From UBA5420 sp964485345 (GTDB lineage: Bacteria > Bacillota > Limnochordia > Darwinibacteriales > Darwinibacteriaceae): a stretch of 58,418 bases of DNA. The stretch is from positions 1-58,418 of the forward strand of contig CAZAJB010000008.1 of NCBI GenBank assembly GCA_964485345.1, read 5' to 3'. The notes beneath the pieces were generated by a model. That model had not been told where the DNA came from, made no database searches, and saw nothing but the letters and a program-made list of their open reading frames with translations. The position numbers and the translations under genes are program-made. Shown here in pieces: positions 41,313 to 49,715 of the stretch (within the stretch, counting starts at the first letter, position 1; the number at the start of each line of letters is the position of its first letter).

Positions 41313-42248
41313 CTATCTAAAATTGACACTGTTTTCTACGGGCCTGCCGTTGGCGAAATTGAGGACCTCTTCTGCCACTACATAAGCCACTTTAAGCTGA
41401 GCTTCCTTCGTGGATGCGGCAATATGCGGCGTGCCTACAACCTGATCCATCTTAACCAAATCGTAGTTCTCCGGCGGTTCCTGGCTATAGACATCCATGG
41501 CAGCTCCGGCGACGTGCCCGATTTCCAAATAGTGTTTGAGTGCTGCCTCGTCGATCAGGGGACCCCGAGCTGCGTTAATGATCATCACACCTGGTTTTGT
41601 GGTTTTTAGCGTCTCGGCATTGATCAGACCCTTCGTCTCAGGGGTCAGCGGAACATGTAACGTAATGATATCTGCTGTGCGCAGAATCTCTGCATGTTCT
41701 AAGGGGATTACTCCACACACCTCTGCTTCTTCATCGCTGAGAAGTGGGTCGTAGGTGATGACTTTCATGTCAAAGGCCCGGGCCCTCTTGGCGACTTCTC
41801 TACCGATCCGACCGAAGCCAATAATACCCAATGTCTTGCCAAAGAGTTCGGTTCCTTGGAAGGCTGAACGATTCCATTCTCCGTTACGGATCGATTCGTT
41901 CGCTCGGCAAAGCTTGCGAGCCAGGGCCAACATCAGAGCGAAGGTGAGCTCTGCAGTGGCGATGGTATTGCCTGCGGGAGCGTTGACGACATTGATTCCT
42001 CGCCTTGTGGCGGCGGGGATGTCGATATTATCTACGCCGACTCCCGCTCTACCAACGATTTTAAGATTTGGCATTTTGCCCATCACTTCGTCTGTGACTT
42101 TCGTTGCACTGCGCACTAGCAAGGCATCATACGTATTCAGGTCATCAACGTCATTGACGTTTTTCTCAACCACCTCAATCTGGTCGCTTTCCAGGAGCGG
42201 GGACAACCCTTCCTTGGCGATCTTGTCCGAGACTAATACGCGAAACAT
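41313..42248 (-). CDS. serA: D-3-phosphoglycerate dehydrogenase, short form
   Basis: A 311-residue enzyme that oxidises 3-phosphoglycerate to 3-phosphohydroxypyruvate with NAD, the first step of serine synthesis. The NAD loop is GIIGFGRIGREVAKRA; catalytic Arg is in NAARGPLIDE, Glu in YSQEPPEN and His in VGTPHIAAST. It lacks the ACT and intervening domains of the 520-residue form, so serine feedback through ACT is not expected. ATG at 42248 has AAAGGAG seven bases upstream; the ATG two codons earlier is too close. It is divergent from serC. Confidence 0.92.
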   Translation of the reverse strand: MFRVLVSDKIAKEGLSPLLESDQIEVVEKNVNDVDDLNTYDALLVRSATKVTDEVMGKMPNLKIVGRAGVGVDNIDIPAATRRGINVVNAPAGNTIATAELTFALMLALARKLCRANESIRNGEWNRSAFQGTELFGKTLGIIGFGRIGREVAKRARAFDMKVITYDPLLSDEEAEVCGVIPLEHAEILRTADIITLHVPLTPETKGLINAETLKTTKPGVMIINAARGPLIDEAALKHYLEIGHVAGAAMDVYSQEPPENYDLVKMDQVVGTPHIAASTKEAQLKVAYVVAEEVLNFANGRPVENSVNFR

Positions 42249-42292
42249 TAGCATTCTCCTTTTCCTCTACCGTTTTCTCTAATACTTGAACC

Positions 42293-42321
42293 ATTATATC
42301 ATAAAAGCCGGGTTTACAAAA
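42293..42321 (-). promoter_or_regulatory. Promoter of serA-DUF1015
   Basis: Leftward TTTTGT (42316-42321), 17-bp spacer, perfect TATAAT (42293-42298). The -35 box is weak. Confidence 0.5.
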
Positions 42322-42441
42322 TGTTAATGGGCAACAGCGATGTTAAGTTCGGGTTAAGTACAGGGAGCACTTGTTTCTTATTTCGGTACAATGTGGTAGT
42401 ATTAGGTCGTACGGTCAAAAGCGATGAGGAGGCAGTCGAAG

Positions 42442-43524
42442 ATGAAACGAGCTTTCAATTTCAACGCAGGTCCAGCGGCATTACCACTGGATGTTTTGAA
42501 AGAAGCTCAGGCAGAATTACTAGACTTTAATGGTACTGGTATGTCTGTCATGGAGCTGAGCCACAGGAGTAAGGATTATGAAGCTGTGCACGATGGTGCA
42601 CAAGAGCTACTGCGCAAACTGCTTGGCATTCCAGATAACTACACTGTTCTATTCGTCCAGGGTGGCGCTAGCCAGCAGTTTAGTATGATTCCTATGAATC
42701 TGTTACCAGAAGGTCATTCGGCCAATTACATTCTCACAGGCGTTTGGTCTGAAAAAGCTCTCGACGAGGCAGAGAAAGAAGGCAAGACCAGAGTCGGTGC
42801 CTCCAGTGCCGACAAGGCCCATAGCTACATTCCTGCCCTAGCCGATCTTGACCTGCGATCCGATGACGCCTATGTACATATTACATCCAATAATACAATC
42901 TATGGCAGCCAGTGGAAGCAGTTCCCTGATACGAAAGATGTTCCTCTGATTGTTGATATGTCCAGTGATATCATGTCTAAGCCCCTCGATATAAGTAAGT
43001 TTGGTGTGATCTATGCTGGCGCACAGAAGAATCTAGGGCCATCCGGCGTTACCTTGGTCATTATCCGCAAGGATCTTCTGGAGCGGAGCCCGAAGAACAT
43101 GGCTACAATGCTCAACTACAACACCCATGCAGCGAAAAACTCCATGTACAACACCCCGCCAACATTCGGCATCTATCTTCTTGGCAAAGTACTTGGCTGG
43201 GTAGAGAGATATGGTGGAGTTAAGGCCATTGAGAAGCTGAATGAACTCAAGGCGACCATGATCTATGACGCGATTGACCAGAGCGGTGGGTACTACAAAG
43301 GTCACGCCGAGAAACAGAGCCGTTCGTTAATGAATATTACCTTTAATCTGGCCTCTGAAGAGCTCGAAAAGAAGTTCTTGGCCGAATCCAAGGCAGCGGG
43401 CTTTGTGGGTCTAGCTGGACATCGGTCCATTGGTGGTTGCCGGGCATCGATCTATAATGCCGCCCCCGTTGAGTCCGTGGAAGCGCTACGCCAGTTTATG
43501 CTCGAGTTTAAGGCAAAGAACTAA
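42442..43524 (+). CDS. serC: Phosphoserine aminotransferase
   Basis: A 360-residue PLP enzyme that turns 3-phosphohydroxypyruvate into phosphoserine with glutamate; it may also serve pyridoxine synthesis. Marks: FNFNAGPAALP at the N terminus, ELSHRSKDYE, FVQGGASQQFSMIPMNLL, YVHITSNNTIYGSQW, and the PLP-lysine region YAGAQKNLGPSGVTLV. Length is normal. ATG at 42442 has GAGGAGG nine bases upstream. It faces away from serA, with about 190 bases holding both control regions. Confidence 0.95.
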   Translation: MKRAFNFNAGPAALPLDVLKEAQAELLDFNGTGMSVMELSHRSKDYEAVHDGAQELLRKLLGIPDNYTVLFVQGGASQQFSMIPMNLLPEGHSANYILTGVWSEKALDEAEKEGKTRVGASSADKAHSYIPALADLDLRSDDAYVHITSNNTIYGSQWKQFPDTKDVPLIVDMSSDIMSKPLDISKFGVIYAGAQKNLGPSGVTLVIIRKDLLERSPKNMATMLNYNTHAAKNSMYNTPPTFGIYLLGKVLGWVERYGGVKAIEKLNELKATMIYDAIDQSGGYYKGHAEKQSRSLMNITFNLASEELEKKFLAESKAAGFVGLAGHRSIGGCRASIYNAAPVESVEALRQFMLEFKAKN

Positions 43525-43580
43525 GAGGCGATATAGGAAGCTTGTTGATCTTTATGGATGCAACAGATATGTTATTTAGC

Positions 43581-43604
43581 AAATCGGCGAAAGCCGATTT
43601 TTAA
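43581..43604 (+). terminator. Terminator after serC
   Basis: AAATCGGC (43581-43588), GNRA loop GAAA, GCCGATTT (43593-43600), then TTAAA. The perfect 8-bp stem has only a short T run. Confidence 0.7.
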
Positions 43605-43701
43605 AGGAGGTGACCAGGCTCGTTATTTCGCCTGTTCCTTTTCCCACCATGCAATTTTATCAAGGGGAATCTAGATTGTCCAAGAAACGAGGAGGTTGTT
43701 T

Positions 43702-45042
43702 ATGTCAAAGACCAAGGTCATTATTATCGGAGCGGCCGGCAGGGACTTCCACAACTTCAATACGTATTACAGAGATAATGAACAGTATGATGTGGTAGCC
43801 TTCACCGCAACCCAGATTCCGGATATTCATGGACGTCAGTATCCGCCGGAATTAGCAGGAAAACTGTATCCCAATGGAATTCCCATCTATGAACAAGCTG
43901 AGTTGGTAGATCTTATCCATAAACATAACGTTGACGATTGCGTGTTTTCGTTCAGCGACATTCATTATGTAGATCTGATGAACCTCAGTTCCGTTGTGAA
44001 TGCGGCTGGGGCCAACTTCATTCTCCTAGGACCAAGGCAGACTATGATCAAGAGTAACAAGCCTGTGGTCGCAGTATGTGCCACCCGAACTGGCACTGGC
44101 AAGAGCCAGACATCCAGGGCAGTGGCTGAGTACCTCATGAAGCAGGGGCTTAAAGTTGTTGCCATCCGACATCCCATGCCCTACGGTGACTTAGCGGCTC
44201 AAAAGGTGCAGCGCTATTCAACCATTGCAGACCTTGCCAAACACAAGTGTACGATTGAAGAGATGGAAGAATATGAACCCCATATTGAGCGGGGCAATGT
44301 GATTTATTCTGGTGTAGATTATCAAGCCATTTTGGATGAAGCAGAAAAAGACCCTGAAGGCTGCGATGTGATCCTGTGGGATGGTGGCAATAATGACTTC
44401 CCATTTTATCAACCGGATTTGATGATCACTGTAGCAGATCCCCATCGAGCAGGGCATGAGGTTTCCTACTATCCAGGTGAAGTCAATATGCGCATTGCCG
44501 ATGTCGTTGTGATTAACAAGATTGATAGCGCCTCGCCTGAGGGTATTGAGACAGTTCGTCAGAACACGCGCAAAGTGAACCCCAATGCCGTGATCATTGA
44601 CGGCGCCTCACCAATTCGAGTGGATCATCCCGAACTGATTAGAGGAAAGCGTGTGCTCATTGTGGAAGATGGTCCGACCTTAACCCACGGCAATATGAAG
44701 CTCGGTGCAGGAACCATTGCTGCTCAGAAATTTGGGGCTGCGGAGATCATCAACCCCCGCGAGAAGGCTGTGGGCAAACTAGCAGAAACCTATGAGATTT
44801 ATCCTCATGTTGGTGCTCTGCTACCAGCTATGGGCTATAGCGATCAGCAAAGGGCTGACCTAGAGGCTACCATCGCTAATGTGGAGTGTGACTCCGTGAT
44901 CATTGGCACGCCGATTGACCTCAATCGCATTGTCAAAATCAAACAGCCAAACACACGGGTATACTACGATCTACAAGAGATTGGCTCCCCAAATCTCAGC
45001 GAAGTCCTGGCCGATTTCATGCAGAAGCATAACTTGGGGTAG
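43702..45042 (+). CDS. Cyclic 2,3-diphosphoglycerate synthetase-like P-loop protein
   Basis: A 446-residue cytosolic protein. Residues about 1-125 form a Rossmann-like domain (VIIIGAAGRDFHNFN). The central P-loop is VCATRTGTGKSQTSR, followed by RHPMPYGDL and a Walker-B-like VILWDGGNNDFPF; the nucleotide-base motif is VVINKIDSA. The fold and motifs match the family that includes archaeal cyclic 2,3-diphosphoglycerate synthetase; bacterial homologues are common but have no proven role. It is followed after 20 bases by ornithine aminotransferase. ATG at 43702 has GAGGAGG seven bases upstream. Confidence 0.78.
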   Translation: MSKTKVIIIGAAGRDFHNFNTYYRDNEQYDVVAFTATQIPDIHGRQYPPELAGKLYPNGIPIYEQAELVDLIHKHNVDDCVFSFSDIHYVDLMNLSSVVNAAGANFILLGPRQTMIKSNKPVVAVCATRTGTGKSQTSRAVAEYLMKQGLKVVAIRHPMPYGDLAAQKVQRYSTIADLAKHKCTIEEMEEYEPHIERGNVIYSGVDYQAILDEAEKDPEGCDVILWDGGNNDFPFYQPDLMITVADPHRAGHEVSYYPGEVNMRIADVVVINKIDSASPEGIETVRQNTRKVNPNAVIIDGASPIRVDHPELIRGKRVLIVEDGPTLTHGNMKLGAGTIAAQKFGAAEIINPREKAVGKLAETYEIYPHVGALLPAMGYSDQQRADLEATIANVECDSVIIGTPIDLNRIVKIKQPNTRVYYDLQEIGSPNLSEVLADFMQKHNLG

Positions 45043-45062
45043 ACAGCAAGGAGATGATTTCC

Positions 45063-46262
45063 ATGGCCGGCAACGACGAGTTCATCAAAGACGTCGAACG
45101 TTACAGTGCAAACAACTACCATCCCCTTCCCATCGTCATTGAAAAAGGAGAAGGGGTCTGGGTTTATGATGTGGATGGAAAGAAGTATCTAGACATGCTT
45201 TCGGCCTACTCTGCCCTAAACCAGGGACATAGGCATCCGAAAATTATCGGAGCATTGTTGGAACAAGCTGCTAAGGTCACATTGACTTCTAGGGCCTTTC
45301 ACAACGAAACAATGGGGGCGTTCTTGAAGACGCTTTGCCAGATGACCGGATTCGAGAAGGCTTTGCCCATGAACACCGGGGCCGAGGCGGTGGAGACAGC
45401 GTTAAAAGCGGCTCGCAAGTGGGGCCTGGTCAAGAAGGGTGTGCCCGAAAACCAGGGTGAGATTATTGTCTGTGAGAATAACTTCCATGGTCGTACGGTA
45501 ACCATTGTGAGCTTTTCTACCGAAGATCAGTACCGTTATGGTTTTGGCCCTTTCACGCCAGGTTTCGTCAGCGTACCCTTTGGCGATGCCGAGGCTCTAG
45601 AGAAAGCCATCAGCGAGAACACCGTGGCGATCTTGGCCGAACCCATTCAGGGCGAAGGAGGAGTGTTGGTCCCTCCCGCTGGCTATCTGGCCAAAATGCG
45701 GGAGCTCGCCACTCGTCACAATATCCTCATGATGTTAGATGAGATTCAAACAGGTCTTGGCCGTACCGGAAGGCTCTTTGCCTACGAGTATGAAGATGCC
45801 AAGCCCGATGTACTTCTTTTAGGTAAGGCCCTGGGCGGTGGTGTTTACCCTGTCTCAGCCATGCTTTCTGAGGATCGAGTTATGGATGTCTTTGGACCCG
45901 GCGATCATGGATCCACCTTCGGGGGAAATCCACTGGGCTGCGCCGTAGGTCTCGCGGCTTTGGAGGTTCTCGAAGATGAAAACCTGGTCGATCAGGCCGA
46001 TTCCCTTGGGCAATACTTCCGGGCAGGCCTAGAAAATCTGCAGAGTCCCTTGATCAAGGAAGTTCGAGGCAAGGGTCTGCTCATAGGCGTAGAGATCAAG
46101 GAGGAACACGGCAAAGCAAGACCGTTTTGTGAACGCCTCATGGAACACGGTCTCTTGTGCAAGGAAACCCATGACTACACCATCAGGTTCGCTCCTCCCT
46201 TGACCATTACCAAGGAAGAGATCGATTGGGCCCTCCTGCGGATTGCCGAGGTTTTAGGGTAG
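45063..46262 (+). CDS. rocD: Ornithine aminotransferase
   Basis: A 399-residue class III PLP aminotransferase. It converts ornithine and 2-oxoglutarate into glutamate semialdehyde and glutamate. Marks: the ornithine-specific Tyr region DMLSAYSALNQGHRHP, MNTGAEAVETALKAARKWG, ENNFHGRT, LDEIQTGLGRTG, and the PLP lysine in LLLGKALGGGVYPVSA, then STFGGNPLG. The sequence agrees with RocD rather than N-acetylornithine aminotransferase (ArgD). ATG at 45063 has AAGGAG ten bases upstream. It links to proline and glutamate metabolism and lies in the same unit as the 43702 gene. Confidence 0.9.
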   Translation: MAGNDEFIKDVERYSANNYHPLPIVIEKGEGVWVYDVDGKKYLDMLSAYSALNQGHRHPKIIGALLEQAAKVTLTSRAFHNETMGAFLKTLCQMTGFEKALPMNTGAEAVETALKAARKWGLVKKGVPENQGEIIVCENNFHGRTVTIVSFSTEDQYRYGFGPFTPGFVSVPFGDAEALEKAISENTVAILAEPIQGEGGVLVPPAGYLAKMRELATRHNILMMLDEIQTGLGRTGRLFAYEYEDAKPDVLLLGKALGGGVYPVSAMLSEDRVMDVFGPGDHGSTFGGNPLGCAVGLAALEVLEDENLVDQADSLGQYFRAGLENLQSPLIKEVRGKGLLIGVEIKEEHGKARPFCERLMEHGLLCKETHDYTIRFAPPLTITKEEIDWALLRIAEVLG

Positions 46263-46265
46263 GGA

Positions 46266-47171
46266 CTAGCGGAGAAACAAGAGAATGACACCAAGAATGG
46301 AAATGAGTGCTCCTAGGATCTCTTTTGGGAGCACTTTCTCTTTAAAGATCCCTATGGAGAAGGGTATAATCAAGATCGGCGAGATCGATGTGAGAGACGA
46401 GACAACGCCCGCTGGGGCATACTGCAGAGCGACGAGGGAGAGTGTGACCCCAATGAAGGGGCCTAAAATAGCTCCCATTGCGATCTGTGCAATCGCCCTC
46501 TTATCCTTAAAGGCGGCCCAGATTTCCGGCCACTTTTTCCAGACGGTGATCAGGATCGAAAAGGTGATCAAGGCGGCGATCGTCCGAATCTGTGTGGCGG
46601 CCAGGGGATTGTAAGAACCCATACCCAATTTGCTGAAGATCAGGCCCATAGCTTGTCCCACCGCACCAAGGAAGGCAAAGAAAACACCCCGCAATGGGCG
46701 GTTCAACCTCATTCTTTTCTCCTCTGGGTTCCGGCTAAGAATGACTAGAGATATGCCGAACATCGTGACGAGCATACCCACAAGCCCGAGGGGCGAAATT
46801 CTTTCACCCATCAGCAGAAAACCGGCCAAAGCCGCAAGTGGTGGCCCCATAGACTTGATCAGCAACGTAACCCGGGAGCCGATCTCCACCAAGGCCTGAA
46901 AGAGGAAAATATCCCCTAGGACAAAGCCAATGAGACCGGAGAGGGAGAGATAGATCCAGGCATCTGAGGTGGCGTCCAGAGGGAAGGCGAGTCCCCTGGT
47001 AAAAAACGCGGTCATTGTTAAGAGGGGAAAGGCTACAAAGAATCTAATGTAATTGACCGAGAGTGAACCCACTTTTTTGCCTGCGGCCTCAAAGGCCATG
47101 GCGTTCATTGTCCAACAGATTGCAGTGGCTAGCGCTGCAACTTCCCCTAAGTGTGCCTGTATTACAGTCAT
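46266..47171 (-). CDS. EamA-family (DMT) transporter
   Basis: A 301-residue protein with ten membrane helices in two EamA repeats. The first repeat ends with GISLVILSRNPEEK (about residue 150) and the second with IPFSIGIFKEKVLPKEILGALISILGV, both typical of drug/metabolite exporters. Members export amino acids, nucleotides or other metabolites. It converges on rocD with only three bases between the stops and no visible terminator. A leftward TATAAT (47213-47218) with a weak TTTATT -35 box serves it. Confidence 0.88.
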   Translation of the reverse strand: MTVIQAHLGEVAALATAICWTMNAMAFEAAGKKVGSLSVNYIRFFVAFPLLTMTAFFTRGLAFPLDATSDAWIYLSLSGLIGFVLGDIFLFQALVEIGSRVTLLIKSMGPPLAALAGFLLMGERISPLGLVGMLVTMFGISLVILSRNPEEKRMRLNRPLRGVFFAFLGAVGQAMGLIFSKLGMGSYNPLAATQIRTIAALITFSILITVWKKWPEIWAAFKDKRAIAQIAMGAILGPFIGVTLSLVALQYAPAGVVSSLTSISPILIIPFSIGIFKEKVLPKEILGALISILGVILLFLR

Positions 47172-47330
47172 TCAATTCTCTCCCATATCGCATATTCTAA
47201 AGATCTTCTCCTATTATAGCTTTCCGCCGAGGGCAAATAAAGGGATATTGATGGGAAAAGGAGAAAACGCAATAATATGCAATGGATGGCGAATACTATG
47301 CGCCAGGAACTGTGTATTGGAGGAAGAAAC

Positions 47331-48062
47331 GTGGAACAAGCAATCATTACGATGAAGGATGTTCATAAGTGGTATGGTAAGGTGCATGTGCTACGAGGCG
47401 TTAACCTGGAGGTCGCCCAAAGTGAGGTTGTGGTCCTAATTGGGCCCTCTGGTTCAGGTAAGTCTACCCTTTTGCGCACGCTGAATGGCTTAGAAGAGAT
47501 TCAAGACGGACAGATTGCCATCAATGGAGTGGAACTACAAGGGCAAAAGAGCCTGGTCGAACTCAGGAAAGACGTGGGCTTTGTTTTTCAGTCCTTTAAC
47601 CTCTATCCTCACATGACGATCTTAGGCAATGTGACCTTAGCCCCTAGAACGGTACGGGGCATGGGCAAAGAGGAAGCAGAAGAAATCGCCATGAGCTACT
47701 TGGATAGGGTGGGAATTCGAGATCAGGCCCTAAAAAAGCCAGGGACGCTGTCTGGAGGGCAGCAACAAAGGGCTGCCATTGCCCGGGCGCTGGCTATGAA
47801 CCCAAAGATTATGCTCTTTGATGAGCCCACGAGCGCTCTGGATCCAGAGATGATCGGCGAGGTGCTCCAGGTGATGACAGACCTAGCGGAAGGCGGCATG
47901 ACCATGCTCGTGGTTTCCCATGAGATGGGCTTTACTCGCCAAGTGGCTGATCGCGTCCTCTTTATGGATGAGGGAATCATTGTGGAGGATGCACCTCCGG
48001 AGCAGATCTTCGCAAACCCGCAAGAGGAACGAACGAAGAAGTTCCTGCGACAGATACTCTAG
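47331..48062 (+). CDS. Polar amino acid ABC transporter ATPase (GlnQ type), orphan
   Basis: A 243-residue ATP-binding subunit with Walker A GPSGSGKST, Q-loop FVFQSFNLYPHMT, signature LSGGQQQR, Walker B IMLFDEPTSALDPE and the switch His in VVSHEMGF. The sequence is of the glutamine/polar amino acid uptake type (GlnQ/HisP). No binding protein or permease is nearby, so its partners must be encoded elsewhere. It starts with GTG at 47331 behind GGAGGAAG; ATG 47352 is a shorter alternative. It ends 20 bases before the glucosidase gene and could be co-transcribed with it by chance or for energy supply. Confidence 0.9.
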   Translation: MEQAIITMKDVHKWYGKVHVLRGVNLEVAQSEVVVLIGPSGSGKSTLLRTLNGLEEIQDGQIAINGVELQGQKSLVELRKDVGFVFQSFNLYPHMTILGNVTLAPRTVRGMGKEEAEEIAMSYLDRVGIRDQALKKPGTLSGGQQQRAAIARALAMNPKIMLFDEPTSALDPEMIGEVLQVMTDLAEGGMTMLVVSHEMGFTRQVADRVLFMDEGIIVEDAPPEQIFANPQEERTKKFLRQIL

Positions 48063-48082
48063 AAACACAAGGGGGCCTTTGG

Positions 48083-49699
48083 ATGCTTAAGTGGTGGCAA
48101 GAGCGAGTGGTATATCAAGTCTATCCCCGCAGCTTTCAAGACTCCAATGGGGATGGCATTGGAGACCTCCAAGGGATCATCAGTCACTTGGATGAGCTCG
48201 CCGACCTTGGAGTTGGCATCATCTGGTTAAGCCCGGTCTATCCTTCGCCGAACGTAGACAATGGCTATGACATTAGCGATTACAAAGGGATTCATCCTGA
48301 GTTTGGCACCATGGCAGACATGGATGAGCTATTGGTCGAAGCAAAAAAACGCGATATTAGGCTCGTGATGGACCTTGTGATCAATCACACGTCTGACCAG
48401 CATGCCTGGTTTCAGCAGAGCCGTGACAAGGAAAGCCCTTATCGCGATTACTATATTTGGCGCCCTGGCAGGGGTAAGAAGCCCCCCAATAACTGGAGTG
48501 GGTTTTTTGGTGGCCGAACATGGCAGTACGATGACCAGAGCGGAGAATACTATCTGCACCTTTTTGCTAAGAACCAGCCCGATTTAAACTACCGAAACCC
48601 CAAGGTACTGGAAGAAGTGAAGGACATTATGCGCTTTTGGCTCGCCAAAGGCGTGGCAGGTTTTCGCTGCGATGTGATCAATATCTTGTACAAATCGAGT
48701 CTAGCCCAGGGCAGGCGGAGTCTGATTCTAACGGGTAGCGAACACTACCTATCACAAGAAGGTACCCACAAGATCTTGCGCACTTTACGCCGGGAGGTCC
48801 TTGATCACTTCGATTGCTTTACCGTGGGCGAAACCGTGTTTGTTACACCCCGGACGGCGCTGGACTTAATGGGTCCAGAGCGGCAAGAACTTGATATGAT
48901 TTTCTCCTTTGAACATATGGAAACGGATCAGTACATCGTCAAGTGGTTTAAACGCAGGTTCCATGCTGGGCGCTTTGCCCAGAGCATCAGCAAATGGCAA
49001 AATGCTCTGCCTTGGAATGCCAACTATTTCGAAAACCATGATCAACCCCGCTCTGTATCTCGCTTCGGCCATGATGGCCAGTATTGGGAAAAGTCAGCCA
49101 AACTCCTTTGCATCATGCTCCTTAGCTTGCGGGGGACCCCATTTATCTACCAGGGTCAGGAGATCGGCATGACCAATTTTGACTTCACCTCCATGGACGA
49201 AGTTCAAGACGTAGAATCCCACAATATTTATGGAATCGCCAAAGGCCTTGGCTTCCCGGCGAGGCTCCGCTGGAAGATCATCAAAGCCACCTCAAGGGAT
49301 AACGCGCGCACTCCCATGCAATGGGATGCCTCGCCTCATGGGGGGTTTAGTACGGCTAAGCCCTGGCTTGGGGTAAACCAGAATTACACCACAATCAATC
49401 TAGCCTCGCAGCTTGCTGATCCTAGCTCGATCTGGGCCATGTATAAGACGATGATTGCTCTCAGGGCAGAGAGTGAGATCCTGAAGGCAGGTGCCTTTGA
49501 GGAACTGCAAATCTCCAAAGACTTCTTTGCCTACAGGCGAAGTCTTGAGGGCGAATCCCTGCTTATCCTTCTGAATTTTTCGACTAGGAACAAAACGGCT
49601 CCCTCTGAAGGGGCAACACTGCTCCTGTCGAATTATCATCGCAAGGTCTATGATGGAGAGCTGAAGCCCTATGAGGCAGTCATTCTTAAAGAGTCATAA
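48083..49699 (+). CDS. Alpha-glucosidase, GH13 (oligo-1,6-glucosidase-like)
   Basis: A 538-residue cytosolic glycoside hydrolase. The four GH13 regions are present: DLVINHTS, GFRCDVIN (nucleophile Asp near residue 197), FTVGETVF (acid/base Glu near 250) and FENHDQPR (third Asp near 319). Val directly after the nucleophile is the residue typical of alpha-1,6-acting enzymes (isomaltase, dextran glucosidase), whereas alpha-1,4 enzymes usually have Ala or Thr. It starts VVYQVYPRSFQDSNGDGIGD, as in GH13 subfamily 31. It is followed after 16 bases by a sugar symporter, and the two form an isomalto-oligosaccharide-type use module. ATG at 48083. Confidence 0.9.
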   Translation: MLKWWQERVVYQVYPRSFQDSNGDGIGDLQGIISHLDELADLGVGIIWLSPVYPSPNVDNGYDISDYKGIHPEFGTMADMDELLVEAKKRDIRLVMDLVINHTSDQHAWFQQSRDKESPYRDYYIWRPGRGKKPPNNWSGFFGGRTWQYDDQSGEYYLHLFAKNQPDLNYRNPKVLEEVKDIMRFWLAKGVAGFRCDVINILYKSSLAQGRRSLILTGSEHYLSQEGTHKILRTLRREVLDHFDCFTVGETVFVTPRTALDLMGPERQELDMIFSFEHMETDQYIVKWFKRRFHAGRFAQSISKWQNALPWNANYFENHDQPRSVSRFGHDGQYWEKSAKLLCIMLLSLRGTPFIYQGQEIGMTNFDFTSMDEVQDVESHNIYGIAKGLGFPARLRWKIIKATSRDNARTPMQWDASPHGGFSTAKPWLGVNQNYTTINLASQLADPSSIWAMYKTMIALRAESEILKAGAFEELQISKDFFAYRRSLEGESLLILLNFSTRNKTAPSEGATLLLSNYHRKVYDGELKPYEAVILKES

Positions 49700-49715
49700 G
49701 AGGAGGAAGAATGTC

